From Candidatus Caldilinea saccharophila (GTDB lineage: Bacteria; Chloroflexota; Anaerolineae; Caldilineales; Caldilineaceae), in contig JADJVW010000016.1 of NCBI GenBank assembly GCA_016710365.1, positions 82,901 through 146,900 of the forward strand: a stretch of 64,000 nucleotides of DNA, written 5' to 3'. The notes beneath the pieces are model-generated. The model ran no database searches, was not told the DNA's origin, and was given only the letters and a program-made list of their open reading frames with translations. Position numbers and translations under genes: made by a program. This document shows, piece by piece, positions 9,852-17,981 of this stretch. How positions within the stretch are numbered: position 1 is the first letter of the stretch; each line of letters opens with the position of its first letter.

Positions 9852-11288
9852 ATGAACTTCATCTTTTTCATGCCCGACGAACTGCGCGCCGAAAGTGTTG
9901 GCTGCTACGGCCACCCGTTGGTGCAGACGCCCAATCTCGACGCGCTGGCCGCGCAGGGGACGCGCTTTGACCAGTGCCACGTGCAGCACACCGTCTGCAC
10001 GCCCTCGCGCTGCAGCATGATGACGGGCTGGTATCCACACGTCGGCGGCCACCGCACGCTCTGTCATTTGCTGCGCCCGCACGAGCCAAATCTGCTGCGC
10101 TGCCTCAAGCAGGCCGGTTACGACGTGCGCTGGTACGGCAAGAATGACCTGCTGGCGCCGGGCAGCTTCGCCGAGAGCGTGACCGAGGCGCGCACGTTGG
10201 GCGGCAAGGCTTTTGGCCCGCCCGCGTATGCGCAAGACGACCCGCGGCGCTTCAGCTTTCTCTGCGAGCCATACCGCGCGCCGCTGGAGCAGCACACCGA
10301 CTACGCCAATGTCATGGCCGGCATCGACTTCCTGCGCAGCCGGCCGCAGCAGCCCTTCCTGCTCTACCTGCCGCTGATCTTCCCGCATCCGCCTTACAGC
10401 GCGCCCGAACCGTGGCATTCACAGGTCGACCCGTCGGCGATCGACGACCTGCGCCCGGCTGATCTGCCCAACCGGCCCGCCTACCACCGCCTGATCCGCC
10501 AGACGCGCGGGCTGGATCTGCTCGAACCGATGGATTTTCAGCGCATCAATGCCGTCTATCTCGGCATGACCTCGTTTATCGACCATCTGCTAGGGCTGCT
10601 GCTCGACGCGCTGGCCGGCAGCGGGCTGGAGGAGGAGACGGCGGTCTTCTTCTTCTCCGACCACGGCGACTGGGCGGGTGACTACGATCTGGTGGAGAAG
10701 TGGCCGAGCGCGCTGGAGGATGCGCTGACGCGCGTGCCACTTGTTGTGCGGCTGCCTGGCGGCGCGTCCGGCCATGGGGTGCAGGAGCCCGTCGAACTGC
10801 TCGATATCTTCGCCACCGTGCTGGGGCTGGCGGGCGTCGAGGCGCAGCACACGCACTTTGGCCGCAATCTGACGCCGCAACTGCATGGCGCGACCGGCGA
10901 TCCAACGCGGATTGTCTACGCGGAAGGCGGGTACGCGCGCCACGAGCCGCACTGCTTCGAGGGGGATACGCGGCGCGACCAATTTGCGCGCGACCCGAAC
11001 CATCTCTACTATCCCAAAGGCTACGTCCAGCAGGAGCATCCGCTGAGCGTGGCGCGCGCGACGATGGTGCGCAGCGCCGGCGCCAAGCTGATCTACCGCG
11101 CCACCGGCGAGAGCGAGCTCTACGACCTCAGCGCCGATCCCAGGGAGCTTGACAATCTCTACGGCCAGCCACAGGCGGACGCACTTCAGCGTGAACTGGA
11201 GCGGAAGCTGCTCAACTGGCTCACCGAGACAAGCGATGTCACGCCCTTTGCTGAAGACCCGCGCGGTTTCAGCACACCTGTCCCGTAG
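9852..11288 (+). CDS. Type I (S1) sulfatase
   Basis: 478 aa. The FGly-forming motif C-T-P-S-R has its Cys at residue 49 (codon 9996-9998), followed by MMTGWYPH. FMPDELRAESVGCYG at the N-terminus replaces the common DDxR metal-site block. FFFSDHGDWAGDYDL carries the second metal-binding Asp/His pair. The C-terminus has the usual ELYDLSADPRELDNLY strand. No signal peptide is visible, so it would act in the cytoplasm or leave by another route. Conversion of Cys to formylglycine needs a maturase, which is not in this window. It is divergent from hepT/mntA; the ribosome site is GGAGAAAGAGAG before ATG. It probably desulfates a sugar in the same pathway as the upstream isomerases. Confidence 0.92.
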   Translation: MNFIFFMPDELRAESVGCYGHPLVQTPNLDALAAQGTRFDQCHVQHTVCTPSRCSMMTGWYPHVGGHRTLCHLLRPHEPNLLRCLKQAGYDVRWYGKNDLLAPGSFAESVTEARTLGGKAFGPPAYAQDDPRRFSFLCEPYRAPLEQHTDYANVMAGIDFLRSRPQQPFLLYLPLIFPHPPYSAPEPWHSQVDPSAIDDLRPADLPNRPAYHRLIRQTRGLDLLEPMDFQRINAVYLGMTSFIDHLLGLLLDALAGSGLEEETAVFFFSDHGDWAGDYDLVEKWPSALEDALTRVPLVVRLPGGASGHGVQEPVELLDIFATVLGLAGVEAQHTHFGRNLTPQLHGATGDPTRIVYAEGGYARHEPHCFEGDTRRDQFARDPNHLYYPKGYVQQEHPLSVARATMVRSAGAKLIYRATGESELYDLSADPRELDNLYGQPQADALQRELERKLLNWLTETSDVTPFAEDPRGFSTPVP

Positions 11289-11430
11289 CCCTGGCAGCGG
11301 CTCGCGCAACAGAGCGCGCGTATCAGCACATGACCCGAGCTGAAATGCGTTTGGAAGCCGCACTATCCTGTGCTTACCTTTTGCCGGGAGATCGTTTATG
11401 GCTGAACGGTTTGCGTCAGGCAGTCCCTTA

Positions 11431-12103
11431 TCAGGGCATAAACAGTTTCCAGTGCCCCTCGGAGACGACTTCGATGCTGTCATCGACCACTTTGATGGCG
11501 GTCTGATCGTCAATCGCGTACGCTGGCGCGCCCATCCCGGCGGCCCATCGTTCTGCGTCGGCCATCGAGTTATCCGGCAGGTCCGGGTGATCCAGGTGCG
11601 GAAAGATCGAGAAATTAACCAGTCCCAGCGTTTCATCGCCACCGGTGGGTGGCTTCCAGCCGACGAAGTCCGCCCCGATGTTGGGGGTCATTACCATGCT
11701 CCCGGCGCTCAGCCCCACCCAGACCGTCTCGCTCAGCGACGGCAAGAGGTCCGCCAGTCCGGACTGCCGCATCCAGTGGCACAGGTACAGAGCATCGCCG
11801 CCCGCCACCAGCAGGACGTCGGTCTCTCGCACCAAGGGCACCCAGCGTTCTTCATCGATGCTGGGCAGTGCGGTGAGTTCCAGCACGCCCAGGGACTTCC
11901 AACCCAGTTCACACATGGGACATTGGTATTCTTGTCCGCTGATGAAACGCCATACCCCCGCGCCTGGCCCGACCTGGGGTGCCCGTACATCGCGGTGGGG
12001 ATGCAGAGCGCGCTGGCCTCGGCAATCGGTTTTGCCCAGCAGGTCGACCAGCGTGGCGAATGCTCGTGTTCGTGATGCCAGCGGAAGTGAGTAAGAATTT
12101 CAT
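11431..12103 (-). CDS. Peptidase E-like (S51) serine peptidase (about three frame breaks)
   Basis: About 224 aa after repair. N-terminus MKFLLTSAGITNTSI, then VDLLGK, IPTAMYG, LLVAGGDALYLCHWM and the nucleophile elbow VGLSAGSMVMTP, ending LGLVNFSIFPHLDHP. These match the aspartyl dipeptidase/peptidase E family (Ser-His-Glu), which cleaves Asp-X dipeptides in the cytoplasm. The frame breaks near 12045, 12025 (AAAA) and 11975 (CCCC), all within the first 45 codons, while the catalytic half is intact. The start ATG 12103 has AGGAG six bases ahead, and the gene follows the GDPD gene by 18 bp, so the two form an operon. Confidence 0.75.
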
Positions 12104-12121
12104 AATGCTTCTCCTTGCCGA

Positions 12122-12880
12122 TTAAATGGGAGTAGATCCTTTCTCTCCCATGGCCAGATAGTGAATGAGTTTGTCTGGGAAATTGACCGTCATTCCGTCC
12201 GCGCCTGACCGCACCACGGCTCGCATCACTGCTTCGGATGGCACGCCCCATGCCCGCACCGTGAAGCCTTCATTGTGCAGAAGCCGCACGATCTCCGGGG
12301 ACACCGTGCTCGCCTGGGGACACAACTGGTCGATGCCCATACGCTTTGCCGTTGCTATCAGCTCCTCGGTGATGTTCCGCACCAGCCAACCGGTTGACAG
12401 ATTGGGGGCGAGTCGGCGAACTTCCACCAAATGCGCCAACTCAAACGCCGTTATGGTTACACGCTGCTCCGCGCCATGTTGATGGATCTCATCGATAATA
12501 TGTTTGCAGAACCCAACCTGTCCGCTCTTGATCTCCGTATGCAGGTGCGCCAGTTTGGCATAGCGTTCGAGAACTTCCGTGAATGCGGGAACCTGTTCAC
12601 TGGCAAATCGTGAGTCAAACCACGAACCGGCATCAAACTCCTTAAGCTCGGCCAGGGAACGCTGGGCCACGGGGCCGGCGCCGCTGGTGGTCCTGTCAAG
12701 GGTCTCGTCGTGAATGACCACAGCCTGCCCATCCGCGGTGACACGAACATCCAATTCGATGTGACGAACACCCATCTGCAAGGCAAGTTCAAAGGCCGCA
12801 AAGGTATTTTCCGGCGCATAGGCAGAAGCCCCCCGGTGGGCAATGGTCAAAAATGTCGATCTTTCCATCGTTTTGTTCAT
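12122..12880 (-). CDS. Glycerophosphodiester phosphodiesterase family protein (GDPD)
   Basis: 252 aa, the usual length for the cytoplasmic bacterial form; no signal peptide. Catalytic and metal residues are present: His15-Arg16 (IAHRGASAYAPENT), Glu42 and Asp44 (HIELDVRV), His57 (VIHDETLDRTT) and Glu/Lys in LHTEIKSG. It hydrolyses glycerophosphodiesters to glycerol-3-phosphate and an alcohol. The start is uncertain (ATG 12880 or 12868) as neither has a strong ribosome site. Copy 1 of the long direct repeat begins 7 bp upstream and may supply its promoter. Confidence 0.9.
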   Translation of the reverse strand: MNKTMERSTFLTIAHRGASAYAPENTFAAFELALQMGVRHIELDVRVTADGQAVVIHDETLDRTTSGAGPVAQRSLAELKEFDAGSWFDSRFASEQVPAFTEVLERYAKLAHLHTEIKSGQVGFCKHIIDEIHQHGAEQRVTITAFELAHLVEVRRLAPNLSTGWLVRNITEELIATAKRMGIDQLCPQASTVSPEIVRLLHNEGFTVRAWGVPSEAVMRAVVRSGADGMTVNFPDKLIHYLAMGEKGSTPI

Positions 12881-12886
12881 CCTGCT

Positions 12887-12979
12887 AATGTCCCGCTCAC
12901 CTGCGGGCGTGAGCCCGCCAGGTGCAGCGGGTAGTTTGGCGGCGGTAGCCGCCCCCGCTGCATCGGTGAGCGGGACATT
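12887..12979. repeat. Cloverleaf-like palindromic element, copy 1
   Basis: Closed by a perfect 15-bp inverted repeat (AATGTCCCGCTCACC at 12887-12901, its complement at 12965-12979). Inside are two further stems: GCGGGC/GCCCGC (12903-12908 with 12913-12918) and GCAGCGGG/CCCGCTGC (12924-12931 with 12954-12961), the latter capped by GGCGGC/GCCGCC around GGTA. The structure is a three-way junction on either strand. Confidence 0.8.
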
Positions 12980-13048
12980 TTGCGGGCGGCGTAGCCGTCC
13001 GCAAAACTACTCATTATCGAGCAAATAGATGGTGATTTCTCCTGTCCG

Positions 13049-13081
13049 GGATCATATCGTGCTCATTGGACGATATGATCC
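13049..13081. promoter_or_regulatory. Perfect 12-bp dyad (operator-like), copy 1
   Basis: GGATCATATCGT (13049-13060), a 9-nt gap, and its exact complement ACGATATGATCC (13070-13081). It sits just downstream of the leftward -10 box, where a repressor site is expected; it could equally act as an RNA hairpin. Confidence 0.5.
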
Positions 13082-13093
13082 ATCATGCGGCTG

Positions 13094-13122
13094 ATTATCA
13101 ATCAGATCGGCAAAATCATCAA
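13094..13122 (-). promoter_or_regulatory. Putative leftward promoter inside repeat copy 1
   Basis: On the minus strand TTGATG (13122-13117), a 17-bp spacer and GATAAT (13099-13094). It reads toward the GDPD-peptidase E operon, leaving a leader of about 200 nt that contains the dyad and the cloverleaf. The identical pair lies in copy 2. Confidence 0.4.
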
Positions 13123-13241
13123 CTGATTTCTCTGAACAAACAGCTCATCACCCGCAACTTGCCCCTCTTCGACGCTGCATGGCAATAGGTCGCGACGCCG
13201 CTCTGTGCAGCGAAGGGGGCGGCGCACTTTGACAAAGCGAA

Positions 13242-14031
13242 TCAGCCGATGACGCGCGCCAGCCACGTCAGAAACTGCGCCCATGCCTCGCCCGGCGCGC
13301 CGCCCTGCTGAATCACCGCCATGCTGCTCACAAAGGCATGGCCGACGCCGTCGTAGATCGTGATCTCGTGGTCGATGCCGGCTGTCTCCAATCCGGCGCG
13401 AAAAGCTTCGACCTGCTCCGGAGAGGGCGCCTGATCCTCGGCGCCAAAGATGCCCAGCACCGGCCCCGGCAACTGGCGCAGGATCGCCGGGTTACTTTCC
13501 AGCGCGCCGTAAAAGATGCCCGTCCCCGCCAGGTCATGGTTGCGCAGGCTGAATTGCAGCGCCTTGCCGCCGCCGTAGCAGAAGCCCATCACGACGATGC
13601 GCGCCGGGTCGACTTCCGGCTGCGTCTCCAGCCAGCGGAAAACCGGCTCGAGATCGCCCAGCACCTGCGCCTCCGGCACGGTGAGGCCAGGTAGATGGCG
13701 CGGCAGCCAGCCGGTCGTCTCGCCGGTACATATCGGGCGCCACCACGACGTACCCTTCGGCCGCCAGCGCATCGGCCTTCTCCACAATCTCCTGCTTGAG
13801 CCCCCAGAATTCGTGCAGCATGATCACTGCCGGAAAAGGGCCTTCCCCCGCCGGCTGCGCCACATAGGCCGCCACAGCTGCACTGTTATCAGCCGGAATG
13901 GCCGTGTTGGTCAGCGCGGCCACACGATCGCCGCCGGTCAATGTATCTATTACCACCGAGGCGACCAGCAAGATTGCAAGGGCCGCAACGACAACGAGCA
14001 GACCGAGGAGGAGGCGTTTGAGAAGCTTCAT
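13242..14031 (-). CDS. Dienelactone hydrolase family alpha/beta-hydrolase, membrane-anchored (one frame break)
   Basis: About 262 aa. An N-terminal hydrophobic helix (LLLGLLVVVAALAILLVASV) suggests export or anchoring. The hydrolase core follows: VIMLHEFWGL, then the nucleophile elbow GFCYGGG (Cys in place of Ser, as in dienelactone hydrolase), the Asp in GIFGAEDQ and the His in GVGHAFV. The frame breaks at about 13722-13727, in the stretch coding for PDMYR-GETTGW. The start ATG 14031 gives the signal/anchor directly; longer upstream frames are low-complexity. The physiological ester or lactone substrate is not evident. Confidence 0.8.
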
Positions 14032-14219
14032 GAATGGCTTTCCTGTCGTTGGACGCAGATTGTGCTGCGCTGGGTGAGCCTGCGTAGCGCGGCAAGCGGG
14101 CCTGCGCCCGGCGCTCAGCAAGGAGGACATCCTACAGAAACAGGGCGATCTCGTCAACCTGCCCATAAGCGGGGCAACGCCAAGTTGTCTTGCCGAGGCC
14201 CCGTGCCTGTCCGGCTTCC

Positions 14220-14241
14220 GGGCGCACACGGGGGTGCGCCC
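14220..14241. repeat. Short palindrome GGGCGCAC/GTGCGCCC
   Basis: Perfect 8-bp inverted repeat (14220-14227 with 14234-14241) in the gap between the hydrolase 5' end and the IS630 element. It resembles a REP-type intergenic palindrome. The rest of 14032-14279 shows nothing further. Confidence 0.5.
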
Positions 14242-14282
14242 CTACCAGGCAACCAATGAGGTATTTTAGCCCGTGTGTACTA

Positions 14283-15478
14283 AAGTAAAGATACTTTCAG
14301 AATCATAGTTTTGCGATACATGGACAGATCTGTTAAAACCCTTCTCATGCGGATGTATTGATACAGAGAGACAAGAGGAGGGCAAGATGGTGCGACCAGA
14401 CCTGGCAAAATGGGAGCAGACGCTGGCGGACTTGCGCCGGTTATCCGTGGCGGCGGAGCATCCACGGACGCGTGAACGATTCCTGGCGTTGTACGAGATT
14501 GGTGCGGCTACACGAATGCCACGCAGTGGGCGGCTGCCATGAAGCATGACGACAACACCGTGCTGAAGTGGGTGCACACGTACAACTCCTTGGGCCAGAA
14601 GCCGTGACCTATCAGCGTAGTGGCGGGCCCCCCTTTTGCGCCCGAACAAGTCAAGCAAATCGTTGCCACGGTGAAAGAGAGTGCGCCCATTGAGCATGGC
14701 CTGCCTGGTTACAACTGGACGCTAAAGAAGCTGCGGCGCTGGATCAAGCAGGTCTTCGCCTGTGAGGTCGGGCGGCGTACGTTGAGCAAAGTGTTGCACA
14801 CGCATGATTTGAGCTGGAAGAAGTGCCAGAAAGTGCTCAAGCGTGCGAATCCCGCTAAGCGTGCGGCTTTCATGACCGCCTTCCAGAAACTCTTACGCAG
14901 GTGTGCCAGGGCGCGATGCGGCGATCTACATTGATGAGGCGCATCTTCATCAGGACATGGACCTGGGCTATACCTGGGCACAGAAGGGTGAACCAGCCTG
15001 GCGATTGAGTCATTGCCCCCGCTTGCAGGACAGGATCGACTGGTATGGCGCCTATGACTTCACCAACGGGAAGTGCTTCATCTGGAACGAAGGCGGCTGC
15101 AACGGCGACAATACGATCAAGTTCCTGCACCATCTGGCTGCCTGGCTGGGCGCTCACCGCGCCGACTGTGATCATCTGGGATGGTGCATCGGTCACACCG
15201 CCAAAGCTGTTCAGGCGGAGGCCCCAAGGGTTGGGCTTCACCCTCGTGCCCTTGCCGGGGTATAGCCTGATCTCAACCCGATTGAGGGTCTTTGGAAATG
15301 GATGCGTGAAGACGTGACTCGCAATCATTGCTATGCCTCCGCGTGAGCTGTTTGATGCCTGCAAAGCCTTCGTCGATCGCATCAACACCGAACCGTTCGC
15401 CATCATCAAGCGCCTATGGCCCAAATTGGAACTGGACCCTGACTTCGAGAAACTCTTGGTTTCAAAGTAGCTTTACTT
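14283..15478 (+). mobile_element. IS630-family insertion sequence, degenerate
   Basis: The terminal inverted repeat AAGTAAAG-N-TACTTT at the left (14283-14297) is matched at the right end (to 15478) with one mismatch, and TA flanks both ends (14281-14282, 15479-15480), the target duplication expected for IS630/Tc1 elements. The transposase reading (14386-15470) is broken into at least five frames. It still shows an N-terminal helix-turn-helix region, IYIDEAHLHQDMDLGYTW (first Asp), an IIWDGAS block (second Asp), an NPIEGLWKWMRED block (Glu) and a C-terminal helix ending KLLVSK. Through the frame breaks it is probably inactive as read. Confidence 0.85.
14386..15470 (+). pseudogene. IS630 transposase, multiply frameshifted
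   Basis: The frames run 14386-14541 (MVRPDLAKWEQTLADLRR), then a shifted segment with WAAAMKHDDNTVLKW, then 14620-14934 (the homeodomain-like second DNA-binding part, WTLKKLRRWIKQVF), 14903-15265 (start of the DDE domain), a segment holding the second Asp and finally the stretch with the catalytic Glu to the stop at 15470. All parts of one transposase of about 360 aa are present in order. Confidence 0.8.
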
Positions 15479-15627
15479 TAGGCTTTTTCTTCTTTATTTT
15501 TCTTATCGCTTTTGGGTAAATGGGAAATTCCCCAAAAGAAAATGCCCGCACCACTTGCCAAAAAGAAAAGAAATAACGAAATGCCGAGGGGAGAACCCCA
15601 TGATAAAACATCATATAAAACTTCCAT
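15478..15627 (-). CDS. Small single-span membrane protein (49 aa)
   Basis: ATG at 15627 is preceded by AAAGGAG seven bases upstream, a strong ribosome site. The 49-residue product starts MEVLYDVLSWGSP, continues with one hydrophobic span (LGISLFLFFLASGAGIFFW) and ends in a charged tail (KSDKKNKEEKA). Its TAA stop coincides with the TA target duplication of the IS630 element, so the original C-terminus may have been longer. No family is recognised. Small subunits of respiratory or transport complexes look like this, but that is only a resemblance. Confidence 0.5.
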   Translation of the reverse strand: MEVLYDVLSWGSPLGISLFLFFLASGAGIFFWGISHLPKSDKKNKEEKA

Positions 15628-16088
15628 GCCTAACTCCTTTTGTTGCATAGTTGATTGATTTCATGACCTGCACGATAGCAGCCAGGCCTGTTGATTGGCG
15701 TTTCTTGATTCGACGTATCGCCATGTGTAAATAAACTGTGAAGCACGGCCACACCACTGCCTTGTCTTCATGGCTTGAAGGATACAAATTAATGTGGTGA
15801 GAGGTCATCACCACATCTGGTGATTGAGGTGGTGATTTGTGAGGTGACAAGCTGGGAGGGCAACAAAAAAAAACGGCAGGATGACGAATCATCCACCGGG
15901 GCTAAAATTTGTGTTTCTGCAAACTGGCTTATAGCAGGACAATCGCTTTCTCGCATTTCAAGATTTTTGCGGAGCGATTAAACCAAAACTTTCTATTGGA
16001 ACAATGACTGAACGACCAGCATCACTGAGCCGCCTCCAAGTGATGCTCCATGCCAAACCGACCGGCTCGGCTCCGGTGCATGCGATTG
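15628..16088. other. Intergenic region, no convincing gene
   Basis: 461 bp, more AT-rich than the rest of the window. A 93-codon minus-strand frame has no ribosome site or recognisable content. A perfect 8-bp dyad TGTGGTGA/TCACCACA (15793-15800 with 15808-15815), followed by further TGGTGAT repeats, and an A9 run are the only structure seen. Confidence 0.5.
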
Positions 16089-16464
16089 CTATGCATTGAT
16101 CTTGATTGGCTGTCCAAAGCTAATCTGATTGCCGCTTGGATCAATGAGGTGAAAATCTCTCATCCCGTATTCACGATCATCTAGCGGAACGTCGATCGGT
16201 GCGCCAGCCTTTCGGATAGTGGCATAGTAATCGTCGATGTCGGAAATCTGAATGAAGACACGCGACGGGCCATGTGAGTCGGCGAGACCGCGTTTCGACA
16301 AAGTGATCTCGACATTGTCGCGACTTACACTGGCCCTGTCAGGTGGCGTCCCCCAGGTCCAAGCGACAGCAAATCTAAGTATGTGCTGAAAGTTAGTCGA
16401 GGGCCGCTGGCAGGTCCTCTACAGTGAAAACAGGAGTAACGGATTTGAATGAAGAAGTCGGCAT
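16089..16464 (-). CDS. VOC/glyoxalase-family protein (one frame break)
   Basis: About 125 aa, the standard length of a single-chain VOC protein. It begins MPTSSFKSVTPVFTVEDLPAALD and, after a break at about 16400, continues FQHILRFAVAWTWG, VSRDNVEITLSKRG, VFIQISDIDDYYATIRKAG and ends YGMRDFHLIDPSGNQISFGQP, which is the second beta-alpha-beta-beta-beta unit with the family's terminal Glu position replaced by Gln-Ile-Ser-Phe. Many such proteins bind bleomycin-type compounds or act as small dioxygenases or isomerases; function is unassigned. GGAG lies nine bases before the ATG. Confidence 0.7.
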
Positions 16465-16749
16465 GTCTTGGCTCCAAATTCATAACGAAATATGGATGAT
16501 GCGGCGCAGCAAGCGCAAAACGTCGCCTGCGCTCAGAGCAAGCCGCCGCATCATCTGTGTTGGACGAAGCCGAGGGGTGAGCGCTCTATGGAATGTGAAC
16601 CCGGTGTCATTGGCGATTGCGCCGACGCGCTACCTTGCTTGCGCACGTAAACGACACCCGTCAGCCGCCGAGGATGCTCGTCCGCATCGCGTAGAAGCCG
16701 AGCTCGTTCCCGGTAGGCTGCACGAGATATTGGGTCGCGGCAGCATGAG
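16465..16749. other. Gap with 12-bp inverted repeat and a gene remnant
   Basis: A perfect 12-bp inverted repeat GATGATGCGGCG/CGCCGCATCATC (16495-16506 with 16544-16555) lies here. On the minus strand a short open stretch ending in TGA (near 16670) reads QYLVQPTGNELGFYAMRTSILGG, which looks like the end of a lost gene. No complete gene is visible. Confidence 0.4.
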
Positions 16750-17094
16750 CTACAAAGCCATCACCAGTCGCAAGCCATTCTCAATCTGCCCAAGCAGATA
16801 TGCGGACAGCGTACCCACGGGTTCTGTTAAAAAGCTTTTGTCAATTGTGATGACTTGAGACACGTTCGCCACACAATCCTTCGCCAAACCTGTTGCCTTG
16901 CGTGGCAACAACACGTTCCCAGGCGCTTGCGCCAACTTCAAGTTCGAACTGAGCGCCACCGCAACAACGGTGGCAATTCGGCTCTGGTTGAACACATCCG
17001 ACTGCACGATAAGAAGCGGTCTGCGGTAACCTGGTTCCGAGGCGATCGGTTCAGGCAAATCAGCCCACCAGATTTCACCTCGACTTATTACCAC
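16750..17094 (-). CDS. mazF: MazF/PemK-family toxin endoribonuclease
   Basis: 114 aa, typical length. The family blocks are RGEIWWADLPEP, GYRRPLLIVQSDVFNQSRI (basic core and conserved Asn/Ser) and VVAVALSSN, then LPRKATGLAKDCVANVSQV with the conserved Lys/Asp and Gln. Such toxins cut single-stranded mRNA. It overlaps the antitoxin gene by 7 bp, as expected for a coupled toxin-antitoxin operon. Confidence 0.9.
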   Translation of the reverse strand: MVISRGEIWWADLPEPIASEPGYRRPLLIVQSDVFNQSRIATVVAVALSSNLKLAQAPGNVLLPRKATGLAKDCVANVSQVITIDKSFLTEPVGTLSAYLLGQIENGLRLVMAL

Positions 17095-17324
17095 GTTTCG
17101 TTACCAATTGACGCGACTTGAAGAGCAACTAACTCAGGTTCCAGTGTGGATGACTCTGTCTCATAGACTTGGTTTAGCGCCTCTGTCACATCTTCCAGTT
17201 GGTGTGCGTTCACGTACGCCGAGAGGGCAACAGTGTACAGTTCGCTCAGAGACACATCAAGCTTCCGGGCCAACTGTTCGGCTGATTCGTATACTGGATT
17301 AGGAATTTGTATGGTTGTTGTCAT
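17088..17324 (-). CDS. Antitoxin partner of the MazF/PemK toxin
   Basis: 78 aa. The N-terminus MTTTIQIPNPVYESAEQLARKLDVSLSELYTVALSAYV has a beta strand plus two helices as in ribbon-helix-helix DNA-binding antitoxins; the acidic C-terminal tail (EALNQVYETESSTLEPELV) would wrap the toxin. It is first in the operon and overlaps the toxin start. Autoregulation is expected, but no operator was identified in the 86 bp up to repeat copy 2. Confidence 0.8.
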   Translation of the reverse strand: MTTTIQIPNPVYESAEQLARKLDVSLSELYTVALSAYVNAHQLEDVTEALNQVYETESSTLEPELVALQVASIGNETW

Positions 17325-17410
17325 AGTCGCCTTTCATATTCACGCAACTTTTTGAGATGATCTTGACTGAAATCTTATCAGGCGCAAGCACCACGGCATC
17401 TCATCCGCCC

Positions 17411-17688
17411 AATGTCCCGCTCACCTGCGGGCGTCAGCCCGCCAGGTGCAGCGGGTAGTTTGGCGGCGGTAGCCGCCCCCGCTGCATCGGTGAGCGGGAC
17501 ATTTTGCGGGCGGCGTAGCCGTCCGCAAAACTACTCATTATCGAGCAAATAGATGGTGATTTCTCTGTCCGGGATCATATCGTGCTCATTGGACGATATG
17601 ATCCATCATGCGGCTGATTATCAATCAGATCGGCAAAATCATCAACTGATTTCTCTGAACAAACAGCTCATCACCCGCAACTTGCCCC
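17411..17688. repeat. Long direct repeat, copy 2 (278 bp)
   Basis: Same orientation as copy 1 (12887-13165) and nearly identical. It contains the cloverleaf palindrome (17411-17503), the 12-bp dyad (17572-17583 with 17593-17604) and the leftward promoter-like pair (GATAAT 17617-17622, TTGATG 17640-17645 on the minus strand). It lies upstream of the antitoxin-toxin operon. Confidence 0.9.
17617..17645 (-). promoter_or_regulatory. Putative leftward promoter inside repeat copy 2
   Basis: TTGATG, a 17-bp spacer and GATAAT read on the minus strand toward the antitoxin gene at 17324, with the same dyad immediately downstream as in copy 1. Confidence 0.4.
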
Positions 17689-17981
17689 GCTGCGCTGCAC
17701 ATCCACCACCAAGCCGGCCCGCAAGCGCGCAAACCCACCCACAACGAACAACAGGCCAAAAACCATGCGCTTGACCAGCTTTCTGAAGAGTCTTCCTGGA
17801 GTTGGCTTTCCAAAAAGTTGCGCGAATCGCGCGTTTTTCTTCCTGCTACTTTTTTGTTAGACTACGGACGTCGCACTGACTGTAGCGAAATTCTTCCCAA
17901 TCTGTCTACCGATCCGGCGATTTCCGCCGGATTCGCCCATCCAGACTTTGTTCACTGTGACTGAGGAAAGGAGCTCCCAGG
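17689..17981. other. Upstream region of the sugar ABC operon
   Basis: 293 bp without a gene. A GCGCG/CGCGC hairpin followed by a T run (about 17818-17846) may end transcription coming from the left. A perfect 8-bp dyad ATCCGGCG/CGCCGGAT (17912-17919 with 17925-17932) lies 50 bp before the start codon and could be an operator. No clear promoter was found. Confidence 0.4.

Larger units (their letters stand above)
12887..13165. repeat. Long direct repeat, copy 1 (279 bp)
   Basis: Nearly identical to 17411-17688: one substitution (G12911 against C) and one extra C (about 13042) were found by base-by-base comparison. It holds, from left to right, a 93-bp cloverleaf-like palindrome (12887-12979), a second hairpin (TTTTGCGGGCGGC/GCCGTCCGCAAAA), a perfect 12-bp dyad (13049-13060 with 13070-13081) and a leftward promoter-like pair (13094-13122). 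No convincing coding sequence is inside. Confidence 0.9.

Noticed and set aside
12877..13014. 45-codon minus-strand frame inside repeat copy 1 ending on the GDPD start (ATGA)
   Set aside because: It looks like a leader peptide, but the single substitution in copy 2 creates an early stop and there is no ribosome site at the proper distance.
12887..13081. Known riboswitch in the repeat leader
   Set aside because: The three-way junction recalls riboswitch shapes, but no conserved core of a known class was recognised and the two copies look recently duplicated.
15611..15892. 93-codon minus-strand open frame
   Set aside because: No ribosome site, odd composition and overlap with the better supported small membrane-protein gene.
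16465..16600. Integron attC-like site near the VOC gene
   Set aside because: GTTGGAC fits the GTTRRRY core, but no matching RYYYAAC core was found on the other side of the dyad, and no integrase is present.
16424..16858. Plus-strand open frame of 144 codons
   Set aside because: It lies antisense to the VOC start and the MazF gene end, both of which have clear family motifs.
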